Assembly (NCBI GenBank): GCA_027257055.1
Contig: JAPVLO010000278.1
Location: 1,178,001 to 1,242,000 of the forward strand
Direction of reading: 5' to 3'
DNA: 64,000 bases
From: Cephalopachus bancanus
Taxonomy: Eukaryota > Chordata > Mammalia > Primates > Tarsiidae
Positions 12,297 through 24,824 of this stretch are shown piece after piece. The notes below the pieces were generated by a model that ran no database searches, was not told the origin of the DNA, and saw nothing but the letters and a program-made list of their open reading frames with translations. Both the position numbers and the translations under genes were made by a program. Each line of letters starts with the position of its first letter. Positions within the stretch are counted from its first letter, which is position 1.

Positions 12297-12945
12297 AGGC
12301 TTTCCCTAGGTGTGTGGGTGGGCAGGGGCAGCTGACAGGGCTGGCTACCTACACAGGTGGGCTGCTCCAGCCTAGAGCCGGTAGCCTCCTGAGAGAGGGA
12401 CAGTCAGATTGCGGGTGGGCAGGAGGGGATGTGGTGGGATTCCGAGGCTGTGGCTCTGCTGACTCCTGTGTTTCTCTTGGAAGGAGGGAAGCCAGAGTTG
12501 GCACCTCCGCCTCCCACCGCCCCCACATGGAGCTGAATGGCCTCTGTGTGCTGGGCTGCCAAGGGAGGACACCAGCAAGGCTGAGTGAGTGACCAACCCC
12601 ACCTGACAGAGCTGCCCCAGGCAGGTCCAGGTGATTAAGGTTGGGGTGGCCTTTGGAATTGGTTCTGGGCCGCAGTCTTCCCTCTAAGCCGTCCTCGTGG
12701 CCCTCTGCCTCCACCTCTGTCATGAAGGGAGCTTTCTTCCATCCTCTGGCCTTGGCTATTCAGGGAAATGCGGTGGCCCATGCCAGTGCAACCCTGGGCT
12801 GTGGCTGACAACCAGCTACATGCTGTGACAACTAGCATCCTTGCCAAATGCTTCAGGCAACTTCCTATCGGTGTTACCTGCACTGGAGACTGGGTGTGCC
12901 TGGAGGGAGGGTCATTTTTTGTACTCTCACTGTGAGGTGGGGGTG
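12297..12945. other. GC-rich spacer, no supported gene
   Basis: Unique-looking DNA between the 53-bp island and the main 18-bp array. Short frames exist on both strands (12314-12592 plus; 12349-12723 minus) but are unsupported. Confidence 0.4.
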
Positions 12946-13880
12946 CCTCAAGGACGTGGGATTGGCTTAGGACATGGGTGCTTCTGAGGACATGGGTGCA
13001 TCTCAGAACACAGGCATCACTCATAACTGGGGTACCTCTCAGGACATGAGCACATATCAGGACACGGGAGCATCTCAGGAGACAGGAGCTTCTCAGGAGA
13101 CAAGCGCCTCTCAGGACACGGGAGGCTCTCAGGAAACAAGAGTCTCTCAGGACACAGGAATCTTTCAGGATGCCAGGATACGGAAGCCTCTCAGAACATG
13201 GGAGCCTCTCAGGATACAGAATCCTTCGAGGACACAAGCATGTCTCAGGACATGGAAATCTCTCAGGACACGGAAGCCTCTCAGGACACGGGATCCTCTC
13301 AGGACATGGGAACCTCTCAGGACACAGGAGTCTCTAGGGGCATGGAACCCTCTGAGGAATGGGTGTCTCTCAGGACATGGAAGCCTCTCAGGACACGGGA
13401 TCCTCTCAGGATATGGGAGTCTCTCAGGACACAGGCACCTCTCAGGACATGGGCACCTCTCAGGACATGGGTGCCTCTTGGACCATGGGAACCTCTTGGG
13501 ACACAGGAGTCTCTGAGGACATGTGAGTCTCTGAGGACACAGGAGCTTCTCAGGACATGGGGCCTTTCAGGACATGGGAGTCTCTAGGGGCATGGGAGAC
13601 TCTCGGGACACAGGAACCTCTTGGGATACGGGCACCTCTCAAAACACGAGTATGCCTCAGGACATGGCACCTCTCAGACATGGGTGTCTCTGCGGACATG
13701 AGCATCTCTGCAGACAGGCCACCTCTTAGGATACAGGTACCTCTGAGGACACAGGTGACTCCTAAGACAGGGTACCTCCCAGGGCATGAGCTTCTGAGGA
13801 CATGGGGGCCTCCATGGGACACAGGCGCCTCTGTGCACATGGGACCCTCTCAGGACATAAGCCTCTCTCAGGACATGAGG
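12946..13880 (+). repeat. 18-bp minisatellite, about 52 units
   Basis: Consensus unit CCTCTCAGGACATGGGAG, with ACATGG/ACACGG/ACACAGG and CTCTCAGG/CTCTGAGG/CTCTTGGG variants. Adjacent units usually differ at 1-4 positions; local higher-order copying is visible, for example the block beginning AAGCCTCTCA at 13274 recurs at 13381. Because 18 is a multiple of three and the unit has no stop, long frames open on both strands (plus: GASQDT-type hexapeptides; minus: VLRGSC-type hexapeptides). These are not treated as genes: no flanking exons, no consistent start, and several frames are equally open. Confidence 0.97.
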
Positions 13881-14725
13881 GTGAGGGCTGGCCAGAAGTA
13901 CTGTAAAGGTTCAGGCAGTGCCCTGTCCCCTTTCTAGGCTGGAGAAGTAACCCCCATTCCCCTGGGAAAGCATAGCTGGGGCAGCGGGCAGATCTCAGAC
14001 CCTGAGCACCTGAGGGGTCTTCAGTGTGAGTAGGGATCAGTAAATGCATTAAACAAGGAACTGAACAGTGGCTCAGAAATGGTTTCGTGTGCCCTAGTGG
14101 GATACAGTGGCAGTTGATGGATGTGGTGCAGACAAAATGCCCCGTGGGCATCTACATCCTTCCCTACCCTGTGATCTCTCCCACCTGGGGATCCTGTGCA
14201 GTCCCCACCAGGCTCCACTTGGGTGAGCCATGCTGCTCCCTCTTGAGCTCAGGCCCATGCCCAGTACACTGGACAGTGCAAAAACACCTTGTAGTCCCCG
14301 TGGTTGCACACACATGTCTTTCCCTCCCACCTGTGCTAGTGGAAGTGTGGAGTCCTCCTGTATGGTCTCACACTGTGTCCCCCAATCAACCCACAGGTTC
14401 TACACTGAAAACAACCAGGACTGGGCTTCTCTTTCCACTCCATTGCTGGCACCCACTAAGTGCATCTCTCATTCCCCACGGCACTGAATGCCAACCAGCA
14501 CAGCTTCCAACACAGTTCAGACGTGTCCCACTATAGGTAAAAGCCCCCAAGTCTTCTCCTCTCACTCAGAGTAAACACCAGATGTTTATACTGTCTGTTT
14601 TGCACATGCATGTACACACATGTCTACCTAGGATACCTGGCCAGGATGCTACATGATAGGCTCCTAGAAAGACATTCCACAATGAAACACCTAGGACACA
14701 CCCATTGAAGCTTAGCCCCAAATAG
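13881..14725. other. Spacer between two minisatellites
   Basis: Unique-looking, mildly GC-rich sequence. Frames such as 14087-14536 plus have no recognisable family. Confidence 0.4.
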
Positions 14726-15213
14726 CGTGGCCTACAACATGACAAGAAGCCATGTAACCTAGGAAAAAACATGAAACAACATGACCTAGAACATATGAAA
14801 CCACATGACCTGAATACAACGTGAAACCACATGACCTAAGATTCAACACCAAACCATATGACAGGACACAACATGGAACCATGTGGCCTGGGATACATGT
14901 AACCACATGACCTGGGACACAACATGAAATCACATGGCCAGGGACACAACATGAAATCACGTGACCTGGGACACAATATGAAACCACATGGCATGGGACA
15001 CAACATGAAACCTTGTGGCCTGGGACACAGCATGAAACAATGTATCTTGGGACAAGACATGAAACCACGTGACTGGGAACATGACATGAAACCATGTGGC
15101 CTGGGACACGACATAAAACCACATGACCTGGGATACAACAAGAAACCATTGCACGGGACACAACATGAAACCACGTGGCATGGCTCACAACATGAAACCA
15201 TGTGGCCTAGAAC
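14726..15213 (+). repeat. 27-bp minisatellite, about 18 units
   Basis: Units of the form CATGAAACCACATG + GCCTGGGACACAA repeat head to tail; the first third is degraded and the last two thirds regular. Most units contain a CACATG, CACGTG or CATGTG hexamer, that is an E-box-type CANNTG site, spaced about 27 bp. The 27-bp period keeps frames open: MKPHGLGHN nonapeptides on the plus strand and CCVPGHVVS-like ones on the minus strand. No evidence of translation. Confidence 0.96.
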
Positions 15214-16814
15214 CCAGTAGCCGACAACACCAGCATAGCAGCACATTCGGGAAGCGGATGGACTGGGCCCTGTCTGAAGATGAGCTGCAGCCTCCAGCCA
15301 ACCCACTAGTTCCTTTCCAACAGAGGCCACACACAGAGTGAATCCAAGGCTGACTCCTTGGTTCTGATCACACTCTTCCCAAAGGACACAGCTAGAGTCA
15401 GGCAAGGCCCTGTGCTTCGAAAAGGCTCAAAGCTCTGTGTATGTTTAAATCTGACACGGGACACATCCGACACATTTCTCTGCTTGGGTTCACATGGGGA
15501 AGAGTCAGAAAATGTCTCCTCAAAAACGACAGCGCCAGTGCCTGCTGCTCAGTCGTGGCCCCAGTGCCAAGGCCCCAAATCATCCCGCAGTCCTACCCAA
15601 CTGCAGGAGGCTCTGCCCATGTTGTGGGTGAGGAGTGGGCAGTGGCTGTCCCAGGCCCCATGATTTCAGATCTGTGTGCCAGAGCTGAGCTCCGCTGGGC
15701 CACATGCCAGTCTAGGAAGGCAGGGCCATGCTGGGATATGGCTGCTGCTGGAGTCTCCCATGACCTCCGGGAAGCAAACAGGGGATATGTAGAGGCATCT
15801 TGTAAACCCTTTCCTCGAGGTTTAGCGGAAGTAAAGGTGTGGTGGCTTGCTCTTCTCTAGTATGAGAGGTCATGCCTTGTCAACCCTAGTGTCCTGGCTG
15901 CTCTTCCAGTCTCAGGGAAGCATCCCCAAAAGCCACCTGGAAAGGTAGAGATACAGCTGAGGATCAGGGAGGTGGCTTGAACCTCTGGAAACTGACCAGC
16001 AATCATGGTCTTCTATTAGGGTTAGAATCCTACCTGCCCTACCTGGCTCCTTCTGGTGAACTGGAAAAGGAGGAGGCCCTTTCCATCCTGCACAGGCTGG
16101 TGCCACAACTACCTTCACCCCTTCTATGCCCTCACTGGAGCCTTTGGAGTGATCAGTTGTGTGGGTCTCATCCGACCCCAGGTCTGCCAACGAGGAACTG
16201 AGGAGGGACTTGGAGCTTCAGAGAGTTCCTGAGAAGGGCACACTGGGGTGGGGGTGGGGCAGCCCCAAAGCCCAAAGGATGCCACTTCCTGAGGATGATG
16301 GTGAAAATATCACAACAGGTTTCGAAGTCCCAGATTTCAAATCAGCATGTTCAAATCCAAGACCCCACCAGGCAAGCTGATGACAGACGTTGTCTTGTCG
16401 GGGATAATTCCGAGCTGATCCCCGTGGTTCTGCTGGAAAATGAGCAAAGCGGAGTGAGCTGAGACTGGGAGGGGAGGAGGTACCACTCATTCTTCCCTCA
16501 GTTCTCCAGAAAGCCCAGGGGAGTCTTCTGATGCTCAGCAAGTGGGGAAACTGAGGCTTGGGCTGGCACATCTCAGACCAAGATATCGGGAAGCAGCAGG
16601 GATGAGACCTTCTGGGTGCGACTTTGCAACGAGGTTGAAAATGCTCTCTGCACAGTCGGCAGTTCATCCTCCTGAACTGACCTTCCGGGGACTGTGCTGA
16701 ACCTCTGATTTCTGAGGTCTGTCTTTAGCACTGTGCTATTTCTTTCCTGCTTGCTGCAGTTGGATCAGCTCAGGTATTAATTAGATTGGAAAATATTGTT
16801 TTTTTTAGAAAGTA
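15214..16814. other. Unique DNA with a possible MIR scrap
   Basis: GC-rich sequence without a supported gene. Around 16535-16640 GTGGGGAAACTGAGGCTTG resembles the complement of a MIR core (low confidence). A G-rich patch, TGGGGTGGGGGTGGGG, lies at 16243-16258 but has only three G-runs. Confidence 0.4.
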
Positions 16815-16836
16815 AATTAGAGAGAAAGAAGAGAGA

Positions 16837-16896
<60 letters not shown>
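16815..16896 (+). repeat. (GA)n purine tract
   Basis: A GAAAGAAGAGAGAGG lead-in is followed by about 29 GA dinucleotides up to GACACGTCC. Homopurine-homopyrimidine mirror sequence of this kind can form intramolecular triplex and slips readily. Confidence 0.97.
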
Positions 16897-16898
<2 letters not shown>

Positions 16899-18559
16899 GT
16901 CCCCAAGGTAAGGAAGGGAGCCAAAGCCAAGAAACATGGTGGTGGTAGCTCAGAGAGCCACATGTACACACCAGAGTTTAGCAAAACAATGGCCTCAGGC
17001 ATTATTTTAAAGTGATCTCAGCGGGAGTCTGAAGCATGCCTGGGGATCCTGTGTCCAGCCCTATTAGCCCAGTCACTGTCAAAGATGTCTAATTATAGGT
17101 ACTTGAATCCTAGGTGGAGATTGGCCCAGGCAGCTGGACTCAGTCAGTGTCCTGAGGGCGGCTCCTCCAGGGTCATTTGCAGCAAGTTGGGGTCCCTGGT
17201 GAAATTCCCAGAGGAGACCTATGAGCCGCCACGGCAGGGAGGGCTGACCTCTGCTGCCCCAATTCTCTCATGCTGTAGTGTGAGCACACTGGCCACTTGC
17301 AAGCTGCCTTGTTTTCTGATGAGGCGACTGCTGGAGCCCAACCCAGGCTGAAGCCGTCCTTCCTGGCCATGCCACAGAAGACAACTGTGAAGGCCATCTC
17401 TGACTTACTGCTGGCATCTTTGTGTTCTGGAAGTGAAGCAGGACAGGCCCAGAACCACACACTCCTGCAGCTCTGGGAGGATGCAGGTAAACTGCTCAGT
17501 GAGCCACTTGCTGTGTCCCCCAGTTCTGCCTCTGTGACTGGGAACTTGAAGGGTACCCAGGTGGGATCCTTGAGGTCTTTCCGACCCCTATATCCTGGGG
17601 ACTCATCTCTGGAACCGCAAGGCAAAGGTCTCCCACGTGGCCTCAGCCTAGTGCATGTGGCTGTGGGTGACCCTGACACGACTGAGCATCTCTCCCCAGC
17701 CCACAGTCCCCAGAGCACAGACACAAATGCCCATGCCTGGAGCTCCAGCCCCTGGACTCATTTAGGCCCCACAGAGCCCCCCCTTTTTCCTGGTGTGTCA
17801 CTAAGTGCTTATACACTGGCACGTGGCACATGCTGCCAGCAGGCCTCCATGACTTGGGACCCGCGGCCCTAAAACAGCCTCAGTGTCTGCTGCCCCTGTG
17901 CCCTGCTGAGGCCAGGTTTCTCCAGGATGGGAGGCTGACTGAATTTGGGCACTGTCCTACTGGTACCTTAGGAACACAGAAACTAGGAGGGACTCGCTGC
18001 TGCATTCCAGGTGAGAGAGTTGAAGAGAACCATGGAGAGTACACAGAAAGCCCATGGAATGTCCACTATTGGCCCATGTGGCCCTGCCCACAGGCCTGGC
18101 CTCTGCTCTCAGGCAAACAGGGGTGGTCACACAATCCTTTCCCATTGGCCAATTTCATGAAGACTGGAACCGAGCCAGGCATGAGTGACTTTTATCTCTG
18201 TCCTGACACCCCTTTTGAGGGTCCAGGGCTCCCTAGAGGCCAGGAAGGCTGGAAAGACTCATGACCACTCCCAAAGTAGCTTCCAGTTCCCTCTTCTCAT
18301 GTCCTCTCTCAAAAGACAAGCATTGCCTGGTGGCTATGAGGGGGCCTAGAACTCCGGATTTGTTCTCAGGGTGCCTGTTGCTTCCTCAGCTCAGGCTCCC
18401 CTGGACGGGGAGCTTAGGAGTATTGAGGAAAGATGGTGGCCAGTGAATCCGTGGGCTACATGTAGGAGCCACAGGCAGCAAGACTCAGATGTTACAGGAG
18501 GATGGAGCTACAAGGGGCATTCTGAAGGGTCTTCTCAGGCTTGATCCCCCTCCTTAGCT
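16897..18559. other. GC-rich unique DNA, no supported gene
   Basis: Contains the longest non-repetitive frames of this area (17297-17872 plus, 191 codons; 17173-17724 minus, 183 codons). The two overlap on opposite strands, show no known domain, and GC-rich DNA lacks stops by chance, so neither is called. Confidence 0.4.
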
Positions 18560-18925
18560 ATTCCAGACACTCAGCCACCCCAGCTTCCATGTTCCCGGCA
18601 TCCATCTTTCCCACTCTCTCTCCCAGCCTTTATTTAGCCCACCTCCATCCCAGCCTCCTTCCTACCTGGTCTCCAGTCCATCTCCCCTCCATTCCTTCCA
18701 GTTCCATCCCACCTGGCCTCTATCCCAACCAACCTTCACCCTGCCTGCCTCCATTCCACCTGGCCTTCATACCGCCTGCCTTCCATCCATCCTGGCCTCC
18801 ATCCTGTTTGCTCAGCCTGCCTCCATCTCGGCCTCATCCTGCCCAATTCTATCCTGCCTGACTCCCACTGCAACCTTCATCCCACCTGACTCCATCCCAC
18901 CCATCACCATCCTGCCTGCTGGCTT
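18560..18925 (+). repeat. Degenerate CCATCCTGCCTGCCT-type repeat
   Basis: A C/T-rich stretch in which words such as CTCCATCC, CCTGCCTGCCTCCATT, CCACCTGGCC and CATCCTGCCTG recur every 14-25 bp with no strict period. It looks like an old, decayed pyrimidine-rich minisatellite. Strong strand asymmetry: very few G outside GCC/TGG words. Confidence 0.65.
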
Positions 18926-21900
18926 CTGAAGGGCTGACCCTCCCCACCGCACCGTTGCAGCTGCAGGCTTTGATGTAGATCCCTCCTGGACTCAGCTGCC
19001 ACTTGCTGGGGCTTCCTCCTGCGGTGTCGTGTTGCCTCTCCAGGCGGCCAATCCTGCCTCCCTCCTCCCATCCAGGGCCTTTGAGTGATGACAACACATG
19101 GGGAGTTTGCTTACCTTCCCGGGGTGAGGGCAACAGGACCTTCAGAACACGGAGCCACTCTGACCTCAGAATTACTGATTTACCTCCTGCCTGGCTGATG
19201 GCTTCCACAGAGACGGCCACAGTTCACCAGCTGTCACTATGCCCAGAGCCGCGTGTGCTAGATGCCTGTGTGTGCCACCCATAGGCAGTGTTTGTCACAC
19301 ACAGCATCTTATAGACTTCCAGAAAACTTTGCATCTGTGCCCTGGATGGAGAATCTCTGAATGCCTTTCTCCTTAGCTTCTGTCTCTGTCTGTGTTTCAG
19401 CCTCCCTCTCTCCTTTCTTTCCTTCCAGTTTTTTGTCTCAGGGACTTCTAGTTAGAAACCTCAATCTGCCCTGCCCTACATCTTGTGGGGATACTGCCTC
19501 TGGCTTGAGTGTTGACCCATATGAGGTAGGACCAACTCCTACGGACACCTGTTGGGGGGACAAAGGCTGAGTCCCCATCTAAAAGGGGCCTATCTCTAGG
19601 TGGGAGTGTGTACCTAAATTTTTTTTAAAGAGAAACAAGACGTTTAGATTTGGTCGGAAATGAACTGCTGTTGAAACGTTGGCCAGTCACTATAACTCTG
19701 TGTCACAAGCTAAACTAAACCTGGGAATAGGCCAGCTCCACCAGGTGTATCTCATTCAGGTCAGCCCAGAACAGCCGGCTGTGCCTTGGGAGATGGAAGT
19801 CCTCAACCCGATGGAAGGAGGCATAAACACACTGTGTGCCCACACTCAAGTGTAAAGGTGCAGAGCTTAATCTGTGGCACATGGGGCACAAGAAAGTCTG
19901 GAGGCCTTGGGCAACACCCGAAGGAGCTGCAAGCAGATTGGGCAGTGAGGACCTGGGAGTCCTCTGCAAGTTTGGTGGTGTGGAGACCTTCAGGGAAGGC
20001 CTCAGATGGCTGGATGAGGGCCTTGAGTCCTGCTGCCCACCCCAGCCAGGTGGTGGGAATTTGCAACTGCCTTACTTCTGCTTTCAGATCTCCCAAATGT
20101 CTCCCAGGGCCACCATGACCTGGAACAAGGCAGGAAGGAGCACTTGGGGAATCAGCTGTGCGGGACAAAACCCAGAGGGCCCCACAGACGCTGCTCTCAC
20201 ACAAGATACTGCTGTGTTGATGGGCACGTGATCTTCAGAGCTGACTCCCAGAACCCAAATGGCTTGGGCACCGCCAACGAGTCTTGATGAACGTGACCAT
20301 GTTCCCTTCTGAAAGGATTTACCCACTTCTGTGCCCACTGGTGACACGCGAGCACTTGTCCCACAGCCAACAGCCAGCCCTAGTCACCCTTCTCCTTTCT
20401 GCCGACCTAATGGTCACAGGCCTCTTTCTGCTTTCCTGACTTGATATACCCAGAATACAAGAGGATGGCCTTTGAGTTGTTTACTCAGAATATGACTATT
20501 TCTGTGCTCCCCACAGGTATCTTTCAACTTTTTTATTCTGTGGCTTCATTCTATGTCATGAGGACAGTTAGTCTGGGTCATGTATGCTGTGATATTTTCT
20601 TTCTGGTTTCAATTCCCTCTTCTTTCTGGCTGATCATCTCATGAATGATCATTATTCATTTCATGTTTCAGTGGGAGGCTTTCCGATGGCTTCAGTTTCA
20701 GGCATCACTCGGGAAGGTTTTTTCCTCTCCCAGTCGCAATATTCTCATGTTTTCATCTATTGCATGTTACAGTTTTTAAAAGGGATAGTATAGAGAATCC
20801 ATCTGGCTTCAGCAAGTATCAGTTCAGGGACGGGTCTCAGAACGAAGGTAGATATCGCAGGATGTGACGCAAGGTACAACTCTCATGAGGACATGGAACC
20901 CAAGGTTCAGAGGAGAATGGCATTCTCGCCAAGCCTCTCCTTCATGCGGTGCTGAGCACATCCCGACACCACACCATTTCTTCCACAAATAATCCTACGT
21001 GTCTCTCAAGAAGATAAAGTCTTTTAACAAAACCATGACCACAACTCCATTTCACATCTGAGAAGTGGCCAGGAGCTCCTTAACACCATCAACACACAGT
21101 CAGGCCCTACAAGCTCTAGGTATTCCATAAATGTCTGCCTATGTCGCTGTGCCTCTGAGCCACACTGCAGTAAGCTCCGCGAATGGCAGTGAGTGTGTCG
21201 GCCTCTGGGTCTCTCTTCATGCACAGGTTCTTCCCCATCTCCCTCTTTTCCGTGGACTTGATCACTGACTAAATGACCATCTGTCCTGCAGAGCTTTCCT
21301 CATCACGACTGTGCTGACCGCGGCCTCTGTGCGGCACTCTGTGCAGCTCTGTGGTCTGTGCTCCCTGCCACTGGGAGTCGGGTCCTGTGACTCAGTTAGA
21401 TCACCCCATGGGCCTGCTGGTCTACCTTGATCCGGGCTGATCAGGGACTGCAAAGGGCATGTTCTCACTCCGTCACTCTTTGCACATTAACTGGACAACT
21501 CACATACAGGAGTCTCTCGCATCTTTGGTTCTCTCAAGATGAGTAGTACCGTTCATCTATGGAAGATGGTTAGTGCTAGATTCCATCACTTTATTTACCT
21601 GCTTAAAATTTGTTTTGATTCACCGGTTTCCTCCAAGAATACCAGATACACACGCACACATGCATACACACAAAGAATTATTTTACAGAATAAATTGCTT
21701 ACAAAGGAAGTCCCTCCTAACATATTTGTGAGTTTTGCATTCATTTATTTGCCTTGATTATATTAGTCAATGGTGCTTTGTCAATGTTGATTTGTTCAGA
21801 ATAGCCAATAGCAATGACCAGAAGGCACCAGTGATGACTCTAGCACTACTGTGAACGAATGGATTCCATGATTTCCGGTGAGTTGTATCCACTGCTGTTA

Positions 21901-23374
21901 CCATTCTCACTGGTGTTTGATTGTTCCATGAGCATGCAGGAGTTTGCCAAGGGGGCTTCATGTCTTCCACCTTGGCAGGAGGTGGAGTTGTCCTGCCTCT
22001 GGAATACAAGGCTCTGCCTGTATTCCTACATCGAACCTGGAGACTCCGCTTCCCCAAGGACTTCTCTGCTGGTCTGAACTTGTGGCCGTTTGTGACTAGC
22101 AATTCAAGACAACTAGAATTTAGCTTGGTCTGTGGTGTAAGATAGGATCCATCCAAGCACATGTGCATGCCCAGCACGGTGGCAGTGTTCTCACAAAGCA
22201 CAGGAAATGCCTGCATCCTGAGTGAGGTCCTCAGGGGACATTGAGTCAGGGCCCATGATGAGGAATTCATGGCACACCGACAGGCCAGCCACAGGCCAGC
22301 AAAAAGCAGTTGAGCTCACACAGGACACTCCTGCCCATAGCTGCTCACTCCACAGCCCATTCCGTGGGTCAGAACTGAGGTCCAGGCTGGCCATCTGCCT
22401 TCCAAATGCCTCACAGGTGAACACGTGGGGAGCATGCACATTCCCGCAAACTGGAAAGTATGCCAGCCATCTTGTGAACAGAGGAAGCCCGGAAGCCTCA
22501 TCTTGACATACTCAGCTCTGACAAGCACTGAACTCACTGTGGGCTCTGTGGCCCTGGCATATGGGGGCCACCTTCTGGGCCAAGGGACGACAGGGTCTTT
22601 CAACCTCATGGCCTGTGCACCCGAGACCATGGCGAGCCCTTGGCTGGAAGAGAGGTCTGTGACTGTGCTGCCCTTCATGCCTGCTTGCTAGCTATGCTCC
22701 AGCAGGACTGCACAGAGAGGGTTACTCACTTTTTTTCATTTAAATGGTTTTTCTTAAAGACCCAGCTGTAGTTAAATGGACCTAGCAGTCATTAGATGGA
22801 AATACTATTTATAAGAGTCTTTATTCTTCATAAATTTAAATTTATTTTAATTAGTCAAAGGTTGATACCTCTCAACAAGTTCTTTAAATAAGTGGGAACC
22901 GGTGGAGCCTTCAGCAGTGGTGGGGACCCTCAAGGAGTCCTGAAGGAAAAGCTGCTTCACATATTCAGCTGTGATTGCTTCTTGCTTGGTCTATCCTATG
23001 CTGTCTTCACTCTGATGAGCACTGAAAACAGGCCAGGCAGGCACAGCACTCCTGTACCTGGTGAGGGGTCACCATGGCAACGTGATGGGCCGGGCACCCA
23101 GGACTCCCATGGACTTTGCAGAAGAGCCCAGATCTCCATGGGAGGTGAAAGTTTCTTAGAAGCTTCCTCCACACTGGGGCACCTGGGCCTTGTCCCAAAT
23201 GCTGCCAGTAATAGCCATGACCTTTCCCTAAAGAGCATCTGTCTAGGATACCTCAGGGTAGGGGTAACCTCTAGTAACTGACACAGTGGGAACAGGGCTG
23301 TGTCACTCCTGTGTGGGTTGTATATCTGATTGACCCTGTTCTGCATAGATCCCATTAAAAAGCAAACCCCTATG
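18926..23374. other. Unique DNA, no supported gene
   Basis: Mixed composition. An AT-rich island at 22735-22890 (AATTTAAATTTATTTTAATTAG) stands out from GC-rich surroundings. Short CA-rich patch near 21647-21672. Frames of 60-167 codons occur on both strands (for example 21767-22270 minus) without recognisable domains or paired splice sites. Confidence 0.4.
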
Positions 23375-23795
23375 GTGATTCTCCTCTGTTGAGGCCAACC
23401 TATGGTTTCCTAGGAGGTAAAGTTCAGACTCCCCAGACCCCAATCCTGGTTGCCCCCTCTGGCCACCTTTCTCCAGCCCCAGAATGAAAGGTGGGCAGCC
23501 ATGTCTCTGAACCACAGTATTTTGCTCGCCATTCGCTCTGCCTCAGTCAATCTCCTGGAACTCAGCTCTGCCTGTCACTTTTGAAAGTCAGCTCTCTCCT
23601 GCCTGGCCCAGGGATTCTCAGGGAGCCCGTATGGTGCCACCTCCTGTCCCAAGTGCAGAATCCTCCACACCCACTGCAGAGACCTCTGTGAACTCAGAAG
23701 CTGGGCTTTGCTCCCAGTCTATCTTTCTTGTTTATCCTGGGCCCTGGAACAGTGCTTGCAGTATAGAATGAGTGTTTAAAATGTTTACTAAAAGA
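23375..23795 (+). mobile_element. L2 3' portion
   Basis: L2 order on the plus strand: AACCTATGGTTTCCTAGGAG, AAAGTTCAGACTCC, TGGTTGCCCCCTCTGGCCAC, then the 3' terminus TTTATCCTGGGCCCTGGAAC, AGTGCTTGCAG and GAGTGTTTAAAATGTTTACT. Strongly diverged but collinear over about 420 bp. Followed by a short GAAAGAAAGAAGAAGGGGG purine patch that may derive from its tail. Confidence 0.65.
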
Positions 23796-24680
23796 AAGAA
23801 AGAAGAAGGGGGAAGGAGATGGGGAGGGCAGAACTAGGCGTGTGTTGGCCTGATGTTTCCCATCCACAAGTCAGGCCAGCGGCTGCACTATTTAGATAAC
23901 CACTGCCCAAGACACCATGTTACTCACTTCTGAGTCTGAGTCCAGTGTGTGATGAGCCGGTGCCATGTCACCTGCGGGATTTGGAAGCTGATACATCTGG
24001 ATACCACCACAACCAAGCACAGCCAGCGCTTTCCTTCTCTGGAGGAAACCCTCATGGTTGGCCTGGGAAGAGGAAAGGGGGTCGTAGGGCCACCTGGGAG
24101 GTGTGTGCACGGGAGGAGAGGGTGTGAGCACCATGACCGCCTGTCACCAGGGCACTTACTTCCCGCGCAGGAGGTTTTCCAACCCAGGACAGTATCAGTG
24201 GTACCTGCTGGTGACAGGGCCTTGACCGACCAGTCTCTCCTGCTAACCTGCTTTTTCTCCAGGAGCCAGTTTGGGTTCTTGTAAAGTCCATTGCTCTCTT
24301 CCACCCAGACCAGTTTTTCCAAAAGGAAAAAGGGAAAGACACTTAAATTCAAGTTTACTTTCAAAGTTCAACTGGTTCTGGGAGTCACCTTGAGCATGAG
24401 TCTTACACACTTGCTTTCTCCTTGGGCCACGGGAGCCACCCCCGTGCCCACTAGCCACAAATCTCAACAGGATCTCTGACAATTCAGAAGCTACAGCAGC
24501 AGAGCAGACAGGACGTGCTCAAGGGAAGTCAAGGCAGAGGAGTGGGCCAGGGAGATGGGCCTGCACTGCGATGTCCTTCCAGGCAGATGAGGAAAGACCC
24601 TGAGCACCCAGCGAACCCCAGCTCTCTGAGCACCAGGGGCCCTGTATTGAGGACTATGGACTCATAGGCTCTACATGGGG
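23796..24680. other. Unique DNA, no supported gene
   Basis: A short purine-rich patch at 23791-23831, then ordinary GC-rich sequence. Overlapping frames on both strands near 23924-24364 are unsupported. Confidence 0.4.
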
Positions 24681-24824
24681 CTCTGTCCTGTGTTGAAGGT
24701 TGGGAGGTTCTTTAAGGTCTGGATGGACCTCTGTCCTATGCTGAGAGTTGGGAGGCGCTTTATGGTGTGCCTTGACCTCTATCCTGTGTTGAGGGCTGGG
24801 GGATAATTTAGAGTCTGTGTAGCA
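24681..24824 (+). repeat. 48-bp tandem repeat, three copies
   Basis: Three head-to-tail 48-bp units, each starting CTCTGTCCTGTGTTGA (or CTCTATCC/CTCTGTCCTATG) followed by GGTTGGGAGG and a TTTA core. Copies differ by roughly 20-30%. 48 bp is 16 codons, so the minus strand shows a 16-residue repeat containing QHRTEV; a by-product of the period, not a gene call. Confidence 0.93.

Noticed and set aside
12635..13516. Repeat proteins from the 18-bp array (plus and minus frames, up to 200 codons)
   Set aside because: The stop-free 18-bp unit opens several frames on both strands; no start context, splice sites or known family.
14712..15405. Nonapeptide-repeat frames from the 27-bp array
   Set aside because: Same period effect; hydrophobic Cys/Val/Pro and Met/Lys/His versions are equally open on opposite strands.
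16243..16258. G-quadruplex motif
   Set aside because: Only three G-runs of three or more are adjacent, one short of the usual four.
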